Below are positions 1 to 10,381 of a stretch of DNA of 64,000 nucleotides, piece by piece. The notes below the pieces were generated by a model, which saw nothing but the letters and a program-made list of their open reading frames with translations, did not search any database and was not told the DNA's origin. Source of the stretch: Saprospiraceae bacterium. Its GTDB lineage: Bacteria > Bacteroidota > Bacteroidia > Chitinophagales > Saprospiraceae. The stretch is taken from contig JADJLN010000009.1 of NCBI GenBank assembly GCA_016710115.1, forward strand, positions 62,001 to 126,000, written 5' to 3'. How positions within the stretch are numbered: the stretch's first letter is position 1; each line of letters starts with the position of its first letter. The position numbers were made by a program, and so were the translations under genes.

Positions 1-819
1 TGCAAAGACATTATCCTCCACCACATTGTAGTGCGTTTCATCCAGCGCAGACAGTTTCGGAAAAGCCGAACTCCCATACCCCACTCCATCGCAATCATAG
101 ATCTCACCGATCTTCTGAAAGGCATTGTGGAAATAGTTTTTCCGGATGACATTGTAACTGCCGCATTTAATGGCCCACAATGTATGCGCAGCGCGTGTGA
201 TGGTATTCCCCTGGATGAGATTGTAATCGGACTGGACCATGCCGATATTATCCTGCGTGGTGCTGTCGATGATATTATTCAGGATCTGATTGTAGTCGGC
301 ATTCTGAAAAAACAAACCCGTTTTCGAACTTCCCCCGCTGTCGTGTGCATGTCGGAAAATATTGTTCTGGAAAATATTGTGGTGACTGCCCAGACAGGCC
401 AGCCAGCGGCTGACGTTTGTTATTTCCAGTCCATCGATCCGGATGTAGCTTTTTTCCTCCAGCCAGATGGCCGGCGAAAGGGAAGCTCCGGTGAGGATGA
501 CCTTTTCATCGGCGTAATGTGTAAATGTAATATACAAGCCAGGCATTCCCGAATGCTGCGGTGCCAGTTGCTCGGAATAGTTTCCGGCTCTGATCAACAC
601 GGTATCCCCGGCCTGAGCCACGGCAGCCGCTCCGGCCAGCGAAGCAAAGGCGACTCCGTCATTGCCCGTGCAATTGCGATTGGCGACGGAATAATTACCC
701 GCACAATTCGAAGCCAACTGGTTGTCGACATACAGTGTTGCCGAAAAGACCGGTCCAACATGCAGGAGGGAAAAACCGACAAGTATCTGAATGGTACGAA
801 TAAACAACAGTCGTTTCAT
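1..819 (-). CDS. Secreted right-handed beta-helix protein (3' end beyond window)
   Basis: Reading leftward from the ATG at 819 gives 273 codons without a stop up to the window edge, so the C-terminus is missing. The N-terminus (MKRLLFIRTIQILVGFSLL...FSA) is a signal peptide. It is followed by the LYVDN start and DTVLIRAGNYSE segment typical of pectate-lyase-like or NosD-like parallel beta-helix proteins. Ladder-like repeats follow, for example HNIFQNNIFRHAHD, YNQILNNIID, YNLIQGNTIT and YNVIRKNYFHNAF, each about 22-24 residues. The role is probably extracellular polysaccharide binding or cleavage; no catalytic residues can be assigned. The gene starts 8 bp after the Kelch gene stop, so the two are probably cotranscribed. 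A T9SS sorting domain would be expected in the missing part. Confidence 0.82.
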   Translation of the reverse strand, partial: MKRLLFIRTIQILVGFSLLHVGPVFSATLYVDNQLASNCAGNYSVANRNCTGNDGVAFASLAGAAAVAQAGDTVLIRAGNYSEQLAPQHSGMPGLYITFTHYADEKVILTGASLSPAIWLEEKSYIRIDGLEITNVSRWLACLGSHHNIFQNNIFRHAHDSGGSSKTGLFFQNADYNQILNNIIDSTTQDNIGMVQSDYNLIQGNTITRAAHTLWAIKCGSYNVIRKNYFHNAFQKIGEIYDCDGVGYGSSAFPKLSALDETHYNVVEDNVFA

Positions 820-827
820 CAGACGGG

Positions 828-2076
828 CTATTCAGCGGCCTGTTTGACAATCATTCCAGAGCCAACCCAATTTGACCCCGAATACCACTCCACCCGATAC
901 AGTCCATTTTCCAGGTGATGTACATCCAGAACAGCAGGAGAGCCCGATAGTGTTTCCTGCTGTACAGATCGTCCAAGAATGTCGATCAGCCGGATGCGCA
1001 ACCCGGTCTTTCCCGGGATCAGATCTGAATCAAACCGGACGTGCAACTGACTGGAAAACGGATTGGGAAAAAGGTGCAACTGGACCAGGTCAACCGGATC
1101 AGTAGTGGAACTGGTCGGTTCGCCGAGATCATATTTGTAGGAGCCAACGCCATAGTTTCCAAAAGAGGAGCCATTGATCACGTACACTTCGTTATCCAGG
1201 ATAAACGAGGCCGGTGCCCACCGGGACGGACCCGGATGTGGTTCCAGCTGGGTCCATTGATTGGAATCGGGATCGTAGCGCCAGAATTCGCCCGAGTCCA
1301 TGGTTTCGTGACCGTCGCCTTCGCCACTGAGGACGTATCCAAATCCGTTATGGGAAAACTGTGCACCCGCCACCCGACCCTGACCGGGAATATCCGCAAC
1401 CTGGGTCCAGGTGTCATCCGAAGGATCGAAACGGTACCACGTTTTGTAGATCTTGGGGTCTTCACTCCCATGGCCGAATCCGGCATAGACAAAATCGCCC
1501 ATGGCAAACTGAAAGGGATGATGACGGGGATGATCAGGAAGGTCAGGCTTCTGGGTCCAGGTATCCGTAGCGATATTGTACTGCCACCAGTCATTCAGAT
1601 TGCCAATACCACTGGTACTGCCCATGCCCGACATAAATATTCCCCTGATGGGCAACGAAGGCCGGATGGATACGGGGCGTACACGGGCAGGAGGACAGTT
1701 GAGTCCATTGGCCCGTGGCCGGATCATAGGACCAGAGATCATTTTTCTGATTTCCCTCCGTCGAACCCGGACTGATGCCTGCACCGAATCCGAAGTAGGC
1801 CTTGTCTTCCCAAACATCACCGATGGCATACCCTCTTGTCCCTCCGGGAAAGTCGGGAAGCTGTGCCCATTCGTCCAGCTGTGGATCATACCGGAAGAAG
1901 GAAGGTGTGATGCTATCCGGAGTCTGTCCGGTGACCAGATATCCGGAGCCATTGATTGCAAACCCGAAGGAATGATCGGTCCGGAACCATTCAGGCGGTG
2001 CCGTGACCTGGGTCCATTGTGCGCACAGAGAGGAGGTGAACAGGAAGGAGAAGAAGACGAGTAACGTGTTTTTCAT
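828..2076 (-). CDS. Secreted Kelch-repeat protein with T9SS sorting domain (one frameshift)
   Basis: The start at 2076 encodes a signal peptide (MKNTLLVFFSFLFTSSLCAQ). At least five Kelch blades follow, with motifs such as SFFRYDPQLDEW, DLWSYDPATGQW, WYRFDPSDDTW and FWRYDPDSNQW, consistent with one beta-propeller. The C-terminus (LHLFPNPFSSQLHV ... GLYRVEW) is a type A T9SS sorting domain. The frame breaks at about 1627-1629. Removing one base from the GGG run (minus strand) restores VGMGSTSGIGNLNDWWQY and a 415-residue protein, so an extra base is likely a read error. Function is inferred only as a surface-exposed binding propeller. It lies just upstream of the beta-helix gene. Confidence 0.85.
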
Positions 2077-2118
2077 GCGATCCGATTTTGAGGGTCGATC
2101 ATGTAAACATCGGAAATT

Positions 2119-2826
2119 TCAGCATCTCGCCGTTTTCCGCTTGACACCCACCCGTCCCATGGCGATGACCTTATCGATATAAGTGGTCGCAAGGGGGACT
2201 TTACAGGCAGTGCCATTCATATCGACACTGACCTTGCCGATCCTCTCTCCGACGGCTCTGGCCTTCCCGGTCAGCTCCCGGATCCAGGTGCCAATCGCTA
2301 TGACAAACCCGTTCATGGTGTAGCGCACCCGGTTTGGAGCGGCATGGATATTTTTCACTACCCGATCCAGCAAACGGGAATAAGCCTCGATATCCAGGAC
2401 ATCATCATCATGTACAGAAGCGAAAGAAGCCAGCGTATTCCAACCCGCTGCGGCGATATTCTCCCGGTCGGATTCGATCCATTTCAAGCCCAGTTCGAAG
2501 CCGAATGTTGTCTCTGCCGCCACCCAGGGAACGGCATATTCATTCAGATACGACCAGTAGGCCTGTTCCACCCAGGTTTGCAACTGATCTCTGGTGATCT
2601 GCTTTTCATCAGCCATGAGGCCAGCCAGATACATGGCATCCGAGTTGCCGGTAGCGTAGAGTTCAAGCGAGAGCGCGTGATTCTTTCTGGTCTTTTTGAG
2701 GATCTTCTTCAGGTCCTGGACCTTGACGCCAAAGAGAGGTTCTCTGGCACCGTGGGTCATAAACGTCTTTTTCGTTTGGGCGCTGCCGTACGCCTCGAGT
2801 TCATGGAGGATGTCTTGTGCGGTCAT
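2119..2826 (-). CDS. AlkD-like DNA alkylation repair protein
   Basis: This is a HEAT-repeat protein of the DNA alkylation repair (AlkD/AlkC) family. In characterised members it excises N3- and N7-alkylated bases. Diagnostic stretches are the N-terminal helix with AQTKKTF, FGVKVQDLKKILKK, YATGNSDAMYLAGLM, VPWVAAET and a C-terminal segment CKVPLATTYIDKV. I chose the ATG at 2826 (MTAQDILHELEAYGS) because homologues begin there; an upstream in-frame ATG at 2859 would add eleven residues of unrelated character. The length of about 235 residues is normal for the family. It stands alone and faces the low-complexity G tract at 2910. Confidence 0.8.
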   Translation of the reverse strand: MTAQDILHELEAYGSAQTKKTFMTHGAREPLFGVKVQDLKKILKKTRKNHALSLELYATGNSDAMYLAGLMADEKQITRDQLQTWVEQAYWSYLNEYAVPWVAAETTFGFELGLKWIESDRENIAAAGWNTLASFASVHDDDVLDIEAYSRLLDRVVKNIHAAPNRVRYTMNGFVIAIGTWIRELTGKARAVGERIGKVSVDMNGTACKVPLATTYIDKVIAMGRVGVKRKTARC

Positions 2827-2909
2827 GTCCGGATCAAGTGAATGTTGTGGGCTTGCCAAGTTAGAGGTGGGTGGGTGGTAGCCTCCCCTCTATGTCTGCC
2901 GGTGGTAAA

Positions 2910-2966
2910 GGGGGGGGGGGGCGGGCCACGGAGGGGGGGCCGGGGCGGGCGGGGCGGGGGGGGGGT
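2910..2966. repeat. G-only low-complexity tract, probable artefact
   Basis: Almost pure G with a few A, C and T bases lies in the 357 bp gap between the AlkD-like gene and the next gene. It includes a run of eleven Gs and another of ten. Composition is unlike anything adjacent and resembles the two larger tracts near 54.5 and 57.2 kb. The rest of the gap holds no recognisable gene. Confidence 0.6.
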
Positions 2967-3184
2967 CAGTGGAAGCAGGATAATGAAGATATCAAACTGA
3001 GGACAATGTCGGCCTTACTCCCACAGTTTGACTCATGCGATGGCATGAACAACTGAAAGGAAGCCGACTCTTCAGAACAGCTTACAAGACTGATGTTGGC
3101 CAGGTACGTCCTCCAGTAGACAAAAAACAATTAAAAACGCAACGAACTATAAATATTTATTCCCGACAAGGAATTCAACAGCTT

Positions 3185-3937
3185 TCAATACACCAGCCGG
3201 ATTTTCATCACCTCTCCGGCATAATCACGGTATGTACGATCACGAATCGTATAGAGCTTGTGGATGTTTCGTGGATTTCCAATATCGTATACGATGTGTG
3301 CGACTTCAATGCCATTTGGTAAGAAAAAACTCATTTTATGGTAATCGATCTTATTCGCATGGTGATCTCGTAACATCGCATATCCGACGACCGTGTGGTT
3401 GATCATATCCCCGGTGGCGATAAAATATTTGGTGTTTATCTGTAGCTCCCCGCCACGAATATTTTGAGAAAATAGGGTTGATTGGGGAAACCGTCGGACC
3501 AGTTCCTCCAGCGATACCTCGTATTTGTCAAGAAAATCATCCACCATCTTCTGATCAAAAACCGACTTGCATCGTTCGAATTTTTCAGGATCAACCTGCC
3601 CATCTTTCAGCAACCAGTTCTCGACAATCAGATCTCCCTTTCTGGATTGATTGTGGTGATAGATATGGCTGATGACAAACGAATCTGTTGCCGAAGAATT
3701 CACTACCCAATACACCGGCAACACAGGCCCCTCCTCATAAGGTTGCGCAACATGATAATGAAACTGAAGAAGCTCCTCTCCTGCCATATTTTTCAGAATG
3801 ACATTTTTCCCATCCTTTTCAAATTGGGCCACCGGTGATTTATCCTCGTAGAGAATATCCTTCTTTACCTTTGCTTTCTGAGCCATACATATCGTGGCAA
3901 CAAGAAAAAAGAATACCAGACTTGCTTGCTGTTTAAT
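3185..3937 (-). CDS. Hypothetical secreted protein
   Basis: No family was recognised. From the first ATG (3886) the protein is 233 residues and starts MAQKAKVKKDILYEDKS. The reading frame continues upstream and encodes KQQASLVFFFLVATIC before MAQ, a convincing signal peptide ending near Ala-Gln. The only start-like codon between that segment and an in-frame TAG at 3938-3940 is ATT at 3935-3937. Either ATT is the start or an ATG has been lost to a substitution or read error. The body is mixed alpha/beta with no transmembrane segments after the signal, so it probably acts in the periplasm. Confidence 0.6.
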   Translation of the reverse strand: MKQQASLVFFFLVATICMAQKAKVKKDILYEDKSPVAQFEKDGKNVILKNMAGEELLQFHYHVAQPYEEGPVLPVYWVVNSSATDSFVISHIYHHNQSRKGDLIVENWLLKDGQVDPEKFERCKSVFDQKMVDDFLDKYEVSLEELVRRFPQSTLFSQNIRGGELQINTKYFIATGDMINHTVVGYAMLRDHHANKIDYHKMSFFLPNGIEVAHIVYDIGNPRNIHKLYTIRDRTYRDYAGEVMKIRLVY

Positions 3938-4390
3938 CTATTGTATATGTTGATGATCAATCCAGGGGTCAGCATCTCCCAGGTCGAAGCCAGGAGGAGC
4001 ATGTTTATCTGAATCCCATGATTAAAGATAAAATGAAATCCGCAAACCATCAAATCATCAACGTCGCACCAGATCCAGCTAACGCTCTCCGAATGAAGGG
4101 TAAATTGAGAAGTTCCAGTCCGCCAAATATCAGGCTGTTTACTTCCCGGCCAGGAGACCTCAATCTAATCGAACTATCCTTCTGAAGCACGTAGTTTACT
4201 TTTCGACTATGCGAATTTCGCAGAATATGAACGGCTCATCTGCTTCCTGGTTCATTTCATCTTTGATTACACCAGGCAATGTCATTCATAGTTGACACTT
4301 TGCCGAATACCGTATCAAGTGAAGAAAGGATCTCGGTAAAAACCTGGAAAGAAGTCAATTGGCTAACCCCTGTTCAAACCCGGATGACCA
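3938..4390. other. Intergenic, nothing recognised
   Basis: About 450 bp without a supported gene. Short open frames occur on both strands but lack family similarity and credible starts. No clear hairpin terminator or promoter could be assigned. Confidence 0.5.
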
Positions 4391-5122
4391 TCAGTTCATG
4401 GTCAACCCGACGGACAACCCGTAGGAAAACAGTCGCCGATTGAGGGGCACATCTTCATAGAAGCCCCAGGTATGCATCCGGATATTGGGGGTGAACGAAA
4501 GTGATAGAGACGACGAGATGGGGACGACCAAGCCGAAGCCGGCCTCTCCGGTCATGTTGAACTCCCGATATTCCGCTCCGGAATAGATATCATTGGTCTC
4601 CGTTCTATCTGGATAGTAAAGAGTGATCAGATGCTGATGGCTGATGGTCAGTCCTGGCGACCAGCCCAGGTATCCCGTCCATCTGGTTTTCCCCCAGTTC
4701 AGGTGAATGGTCCCACGGATGGGCACTCCGATAAAGACCAGCTTCTGTTGCGTTCGACTGGCATCTGCAAGACCGGGTTCTGGATTGGCCCATATCAAGG
4801 GTTCTTTTGGAGAACGATAGCCCCATCGGGTGTAGCGGATGCCTGTTTGGATGCCGAACCAACGACTGATCCGATATTCACTTAGAAGAGCTGCCTCCCA
4901 GGCAATGTCCGGGCGCTCACCATCCGCGATATCATCCACTATAGAAGCAGGAACAGTTCCATCATTGATATAAAGCCGATCGGAGACGCCTGCATTGCCT
5001 TCGACGGACAGGGAGAAGCGTGAAGCCGGCATGTCCGGGTCAGTTTGGGCGCCCAGGGCAGTTATTGTACCCAAGAGTAAGGCCACAAGAAACCCTTTAA
5101 CGAAGAAGAGGACTGTATTCAT
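4391..5122 (-). CDS. Outer-membrane beta-barrel protein
   Basis: This is a secreted barrel of about 243 residues. The start MNTVLFFVKGFLVALLLG (5122) gives a clean signal peptide ending near ITALGAQ; an ATG five codons upstream is less likely. The mature chain alternates polar and aromatic residues in short strands (WFGIQTGIRYTRWGY, VFIGVPIRGTIHLNWG, SLSLSFTPNIRMH) and ends in SYGLSVGLTMN. This pattern is typical of the small outer-membrane beta-barrel families (OMP_b-brl, PorT-like) of Bacteroidota. No specific substrate can be named. The gene stands alone between two long spacers. Confidence 0.65.
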   Translation of the reverse strand: MNTVLFFVKGFLVALLLGTITALGAQTDPDMPASRFSLSVEGNAGVSDRLYINDGTVPASIVDDIADGERPDIAWEAALLSEYRISRWFGIQTGIRYTRWGYRSPKEPLIWANPEPGLADASRTQQKLVFIGVPIRGTIHLNWGKTRWTGYLGWSPGLTISHQHLITLYYPDRTETNDIYSGAEYREFNMTGEAGFGLVVPISSSLSLSFTPNIRMHTWGFYEDVPLNRRLFSYGLSVGLTMN

Positions 5123-5851
5123 AAGGCACAAAAACAAGTGGTACAGAAAATTTATTGACTCTCTTAATAAGGAAAAAATTCCATAACATGAGCGTTTTCA
5201 GCAGGTGAAAACCACACAACACAACTTCCGGAATCGAATTTACAACATACTTTGCACATTGTACATGCCGCATGAAGAGAAGTCTCACCTGGCTTTCCCA
5301 GCGTGTGAAAAGATCTCCAACCTGATCAGGCCTCCCTGTCTGAAATCCTCGAATGTGACTTGGAGAATGTAGAAATCCAATCACGGAGTTCATCGGGGTA
5401 CTTTAAGTGATAGAGGTGCAATTCTATCCACCCACTACTTGTTGCAGACAGACATTCTACTCGGCCAGGAAGTAAACTGTACTAATTGTCAAATAGGCGA
5501 ACACGCCAAGATTTATGGCAAGGTAAAACCGTCCTCACGTTGAGGTCTATACACAACACGACCCGCCAGCACCCGTGATTGTGTTGGTGATGACGTCTAT
5601 GCAATTCATTAGCTCATTTAAAGCAGAAACTTAAACACAAGATTTGGAGCACAAGATCGATGCTGAATCAGACCAAAGCGTGCACGTGAGAAGCATTGAC
5701 TCAGGAAAAAGACGATATATTATGTGCTGATTGATTACAGTTCAACGGAATGTAAAACGAAATTGGACTGAATATCAACAAGCATCCTTTCCATATCAAT
5801 ACGCCGAGGCTATTGTATAGCGTCCCGCAAATGTGCCTAAAACATATTGCA
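5123..5851. other. Intergenic, nothing recognised
   Basis: About 730 bp between two leftward outer-membrane genes. Open frames of up to 98 codons on the minus strand look random. No repeat or RNA structure was recognised. Confidence 0.5.
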
Positions 5852-6982
5852 CTATTGAACTACCAACAACTTGAACACCTGTGACATTTTGATCGCAATC
5901 GATGACCCAACAACAAAATTATTATTTGTAAACCCGGATTCCGTATGAAAAATATCATCCACACTGTGTAACCATCTTCCTTCCAGTCTGCAAACGATAT
6001 GCTGGATGGGCTGATAATCAAGATTCAAGGAAAAACCGGCTGTCTGAAATCCGTTCATCGTGCCAGTCGGAATAATAATGCCCGCTTCGTCTTGATAATA
6101 TTCAACTCGGCCAGCCACAGTAAACCTGTTGTTCATCATATATCGTCCGATCAAAACAAAACTGAACCAGTCCTGATAAATCGAACTTCCAGTTGAGGTT
6201 TGTTGCAACCCGAAATCCCAACCTGCGATCAAACCCAGTTTATCATTGAATTGAAACTGTCCATAAACGTTACTGAAATATCTCATCCGTCTGGTCAGGT
6301 CAGGGTCGTCCGTTCCGACAAATGTACTCCAGTTCAACGTAGCCCTCCCGGAGGGAGTAAACTTTATCTGGGTACCAAATGATGGCAGCGATTGACCAGG
6401 CACCTTTGCTATTCTTTGCCAACCGTTACAGACGAGTGCTGCCAACTCCCAACGGCGATCTGGACTGTATGTCAATTTAGCCCCCGCTAGATAATAAGGC
6501 GAATTTTCTGCCAAAATTGACCGGGTTAATGTCCAACTGTCTATTGATACAGCACTCTCGAAGCCGATATGTGAACTGAAAATCCCGGCGTCCAACCAGA
6601 GGCTGTTTCCCTTATTTAACGAAACTCCGATATTAGACTCAAATATCCCTTTCAATAACCCTGGCTCCGATACGTAATTGTCATTGGGATATGTACCTGT
6701 TTGCAAAGCCAGGTTAGCTCTGTACTTTGGATGTTCCACCCCGAGTTTCAGATAACCCAAATTCAAATTAAACTCATTGTGGCGATTATGATTATATAGA
6801 AATGGTTGCCGAAAACCCGTACCAGGTTTGTTCGCATCATACATATAATAAATGTCCATAAATCCAGACACATGTACAGTGGGTTTCCCATTCCATTCAT
6901 TCAAACCACCAGATGAATCCTGTGCAAAAGAGGCTGAAGTATAAATGAATGCCAATACAATTAAGAACAATTTATCTTTCAT
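5852..6982 (-). CDS. BBP2-type outer-membrane porin of the potassium operon
   Basis: Start chosen at 6982 ([21 protein letters not shown]), which gives a signal peptide directly; the open frame extends 25 codons further upstream without signal character. The mature protein of about 356 residues fits the beta-barrel porin-2 (OmpL-like, Pfam BBP2) family: [18 protein letters not shown] at the start, then many amphipathic strands such as [32 protein letters not shown] and [15 protein letters not shown]. It overlaps the end of trkA by 11 bp, indicating translational coupling. The inferred job is letting solutes, probably K+, across the outer membrane to the Trk system. Confidence 0.75.
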   Translation of the reverse strand: MKDKLFLIVLAFIYTSASFAQDSSGGLNEWNGKPTVHVSGFMDIYYMYDANKPGTGFRQPFLYNHNRHNEFNLNLGYLKLGVEHPKYRANLALQTGTYPNDNYVSEPGLLKGIFESNIGVSLNKGNSLWLDAGIFSSHIGFESAVSIDSWTLTRSILAENSPYYLAGAKLTYSPDRRWELAALVCNGWQRIAKVPGQSLPSFGTQIKFTPSGRATLNWSTFVGTDDPDLTRRMRYFSNVYGQFQFNDKLGLIAGWDFGLQQTSTGSSIYQDWFSFVLIGRYMMNNRFTVAGRVEYYQDEAGIIIPTGTMNGFQTAGFSLNLDYQPIQHIVCRLEGRWLHSVDDIFHTESGFTNNNFVVGSSIAIKMSQVFKLLVVQ

Positions 6983-7661
6983 TATGGTTAAATACTGCTT
7001 TTTTTGAAAAAAGGTCAGAAACTTCAGGAACTCTGCTTTTTTTTGACAGAACAACAATCAGATCCTTTACAAATACCCTTGCCTCACCATCCGGAATAAT
7101 AATCTGATTGTTTCTTTTTATCAGAACGATTCGTGTATCCTTTGGAAGTATCCTTTCCTTGTTCAGTTCTTTGATCAATTTGTTTGCCACCGGAGCATGT
7201 TCTTCGACAACCATCTCCAGGACCTCAAACCCGTCTCCCAAATCTAAAAATTCTTTCACATTTGGACCATGAACTGCTCGATACAGATATCGCCCATTCA
7301 ACCGATAGGGACTCTCCACGGTATCTGTACCCAACTGTTCAAAGACTGGGAGATGATCTTCGTTATTGACTGAACTGACCAACCTCTTGACACCCAACTG
7401 TTTCGCCAGCAAAATGACCAATGAATTGACTGCATCATCACTGGTTGTTACAATTAACGCATCCGCCCTTTCCGCCTTCACCTCTTTCAAGGCTTCAATA
7501 CTGGTTGCATCCGCATGAATCACGACACAATCGAAATGGGTGGCCACCCAGTCTGCTGCCGGTTTATTCTTTTCAATGACATAAACATCATGTCCGTCAT
7601 GAACAGCTGCTTCAATGACATGTTTCCCGGTTCTTCCAGAACCTACAATAATGATGTGCAT
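6972..7661 (-). CDS. trkA: Trk/Ktr potassium uptake regulatory subunit (RCK protein)
   Basis: This cytoplasmic nucleotide-binding subunit gates the TrkH channel. The N-terminus [19 protein letters not shown] has the GxGxxG Rossmann motif, followed by the acidic VIEKN strand and HADATS, typical of TrkA-N (RCK) domains. Residues from about 140 ([15 protein letters not shown]) form a TrkA-C domain. At 229 residues it carries a single RCK pair, so it is closer in build to KtrA/TrkA-half proteins than to the duplicated 458-residue E. coli TrkA. It starts 17 bp after the trkH stop and overlaps the porin start. Confidence 0.9.
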   Translation of the reverse strand: MHIIIVGSGRTGKHVIEAAVHDGHDVYVIEKNKPAADWVATHFDCVVIHADATSIEALKEVKAERADALIVTTSDDAVNSLVILLAKQLGVKRLVSSVNNEDHLPVFEQLGTDTVESPYRLNGRYLYRAVHGPNVKEFLDLGDGFEVLEMVVEEHAPVANKLIKELNKERILPKDTRIVLIKRNNQIIIPDGEARVFVKDLIVVLSKKSRVPEVSDLFSKKAVFNHNER

Positions 7662-7678
7662 AGTTTCAGATTGACTGG

Positions 7679-9285
7679 TTAAATAAATCGCGGTTTAGTC
7701 CCATATAAAAAAACCCGGATTAGAACGAGTATCGGAATGATCTCCAATCTGCCAGTCCACATCTGAATAATGTAGACAATTTCCAGAACAGGCGACATTC
7801 CGGATCACTGATCCCAGTAGATAGTCCTACTGTTCCCTGAGCAGAAGCTGATTCAAAAACGGCATCAGACAGAGAAAACGTACCGGGCATATAATACACG
7901 GTTATTAAAGTGGATATAAAAATAAAAATCAGGTAAATAAGTGTAAAAATACCGGCCTTTGACAACTCTGCATTCATTTCATCAGGTAGCATCACTTTTC
8001 CATCAAATCGAACAGTTTTTATGGCATTTTTTGAAAAGAAAACTTTACCGATATGCCATCTCAATCCCTTTTGAAGTAACAGTGCCCGAATGATTTTGAT
8101 GCCTCCTACAGTTCCGCCAGCAGAACCTCCAACGACCATAGCACCAAAAACAATGACCAGGATTGACAGATCATCCCATGCACCAATATTGGAGGTTTGC
8201 CATCCTGTAGTGGTCAGAGCGGTAGCAAATTGAAACATCCCCACTCGAATGGGATCAGATATGGTTCCAGAATTGAATAGACAAAGCGACAGAATAATTC
8301 CTCCGATTAAAGTTCCAATAATCAAAGCTCTGGTCTGGATATCCTTCCAGATCAACTGATATTGTTGAAGAAAGATAAACCTGTATAAAAAGGGCAAGGA
8401 CATTCCCCCGATCAACATCGGAAAAATATATAACCATTCCATCGCAGGAGAATTGTAACTGGCAATACTGTCATCCAGATTACTGAATCCACCGGTGGAT
8501 TGACCTGCCATAGCGTGATTAATACAATCGAACAAGGCTTCGCTGACCGGATATTCAGGCAGGATGATCAACGTACCAAAAAAGATAATGACAAAAACAA
8601 TCAACGTGATGACCAGGTATGCTTTCCAGATCGCTCGTGCCGTCTGTATGACATTGGTTCTCAATTTGGTACCACTTGCTTCTGAGCCGTACATAAACAC
8701 GGCCCCCTGACCGGTTGGCAAGGATTGAAAGACAGCGATGGCCATCACGATAAAACCAGCACCTCCGATAAATTGAGAAAAATGCCGATAAAAATTAATG
8801 GCTCGCCCGACTGATGGCTCGTGATATGCCATTGTCAGACCAGTCGTTGTAAACGCACTCGTACTCTCAAACAGACAATGAATCGGATTCCGAAAATAAA
8901 TAAGACTGGATGAATAATCCGCCCCAGTTGGCACAAACAACTGCATTACATCAAGAGGTGTAATCCATGCTATAGCAAAGTATGGAATAGCGCCAAACAC
9001 GATTATCATGAGCCACCCCATCGCTGCAATGGCAAGCGAATGTTTGTACTGCGGCTCTTCCGTGCCTTCATATAAACGGTAAAGAAGATAACCCAGGATA
9101 GTTGTAAATAAACCAGCTATGACAAAACCAGCCAGAGAATACCACTCCTGATAGATGATTGCAGCAACGCCGGGAACAAGCATGACCAAACCCAGAATGA
9201 TTTGGAGGCCGGCAAGCTGTTTGACCATCGTCTTATAGATAGAACTACTTTTGTACATGGATCCTGCATTGGAGTGTTGAAACAT
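7679..9285 (-). CDS. trkH: Trk-type potassium channel subunit (one frameshift)
   Basis: This is the ion-conducting subunit of K+ uptake, an inner-membrane protein of the SKT superfamily with ten or more transmembrane helices. Selectivity-filter segments appear as [32 protein letters not shown] and [11 protein letters not shown], one per pore repeat. The frame breaks at about 7797 after GISDPE. Restoring one base (GGAATG) gives [20 protein letters not shown] and the normal C-terminus ending at the TAA at 7679, total 535 residues. Start is 9285 or, less upstream, 9258; both overlap the preceding small gene, indicating coupling. Confidence 0.9.
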
Positions 9286-9634
9286 CTCTTTTCAATTGGT
9301 CAAACAGGCTTTCAATTTTCCGCACCGGTTGACCATGCTGAAATATGCCTGTTTGGGCCACAAGACTATCCAGGTGGGTAGACAACGCCATCAGTTTTGA
9401 TTCCAATCCTTCCCTGGTACGTTGATCAATGGCTCTATTCATCAATTCATTCAAATCATCACCACTCCCGATTATTTTCTTCATTTCCGGAAAGGGTTGT
9501 TCATTCAGGACCCTTCTGAGTGCATTGATTTTCTGATACGTCTGAACAACGATATCGGCTATTTCTGAATCCAGGATAATTTCTTCCATTTCGTCACCAC
9601 GAGCAGGGATCAATGAATACCCTAACAAGACCAC
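9245..9634 (-). CDS. Small hypothetical protein of the potassium operon
   Basis: This 129-codon frame lies between kdpE and trkH and overlaps the trkH start by up to 41 bp. The first start is GTG at 9634, giving a short hydrophobic N-terminus (VVLLGYSLIPA); an ATG at 9589 gives MEEIILDSEIADIVVQTYQ. The rest is helical and charged ([32 protein letters not shown] heptads) and could form a coiled coil. No family was recognised. Position suggests an accessory of K+ uptake, but this is inference only. Confidence 0.5.
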   Translation of the reverse strand: MVLLGYSLIPARGDEMEEIILDSEIADIVVQTYQKINALRRVLNEQPFPEMKKIIGSGDDLNELMNRAIDQRTREGLESKLMALSTHLDSLVAQTGIFQHGQPVRKIESLFDQLKRDVSTLQCRIHVQK

Positions 9635-9702
9635 AAAGATCCGTGGGTATGGATATAGAAATAGTTAAAGCTTGCAGGAAAAAGATAAAGAAATAATAAA
9701 GA

Positions 9703-10381
9703 TCACTGAAATCTGTATCCCACTCCGCTTACGGTGATGATGTGTTGCGGAATATTCGGATTTTCTTCAATTTTTTTACGAAGTGTGCCAACAAAAACAC
9801 GTAAATATTGTGTCTCTGTCTGCCGTCCTACACCCCATACCTGCTTTAATATATACTGATGAGTTAACACTCTGCTTTCATTTTTAGCGAATAAGGCAAG
9901 CAAATTATATTCTGTGGTGGTCAGTTTTACTGTTTCCCCATTTCGTCTGACGAGCCTTGCCGTTAGATCGATTTCTATATCACCGCAAGAAATAGCCGAT
10001 TCATTGACTTCACTCTGGCTTCTCCTGATTGCAGCGCGGATCCGTGCCAGCAGTTCTCCTGTTCGAAATGGCTTTGTCAAATAATCGGTAGCACCATGAT
10101 CCAGAGCGGCGATAATATCCGATTCATTATCCTGAACCGAAAGGATAATGACAGGATTGTTATACCACTCCCTCAAATCTTTCAAAATTTCGTGCCCGCT
10201 TTTATCGGGCAGGCCAATATCCAGTAGAATCAGGTCAGGCGGATGACTGGCAGCCAACCTCAATCCTTCCTGACCATTACTCGCCCTGGATCACTTTATA
10301 ATCGTTGCTTTCCAGATTAATTTGCAGCAATTTCCGGATTTGGGGTTCATCATCAATAATCAGTATTTCCGCTCTATTCAT
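9703..10381 (-). CDS. kdpE: KdpE-type response regulator (one frameshift)
   Basis: This is an OmpR/PhoB-class regulator. The receiver domain has the acidic pair in ILIIDDEPQIRKLL, the phosphoacceptor Asp in LILLDIGLPDKSG, and the conserved Lys in YLTKPFRTGELLARI. The C-terminal winged helix spans VKLTTTEYNLLALF to VGYRFQ. The frame breaks at about 10288-10290. Dropping one G from a GGG run yields YKVIQASNGQEGLRLAASHP and a 225-residue protein, the usual KdpE length. Its ATG overlaps the kdpD stop (ATGAATAG). It probably controls this same operon, since the trk genes rather than kdpFABC lie downstream. Confidence 0.88.

Noticed and set aside
31..918. A 295-codon open frame on the plus strand
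   Set aside because: The minus strand encodes a clear signal peptide and beta-helix repeats in this stretch; the plus frame is its shadow.
9245..9634. A PhoU-like regulator
   Set aside because: Helical and charged, but no PhoU metal-binding E/D motifs are visible.
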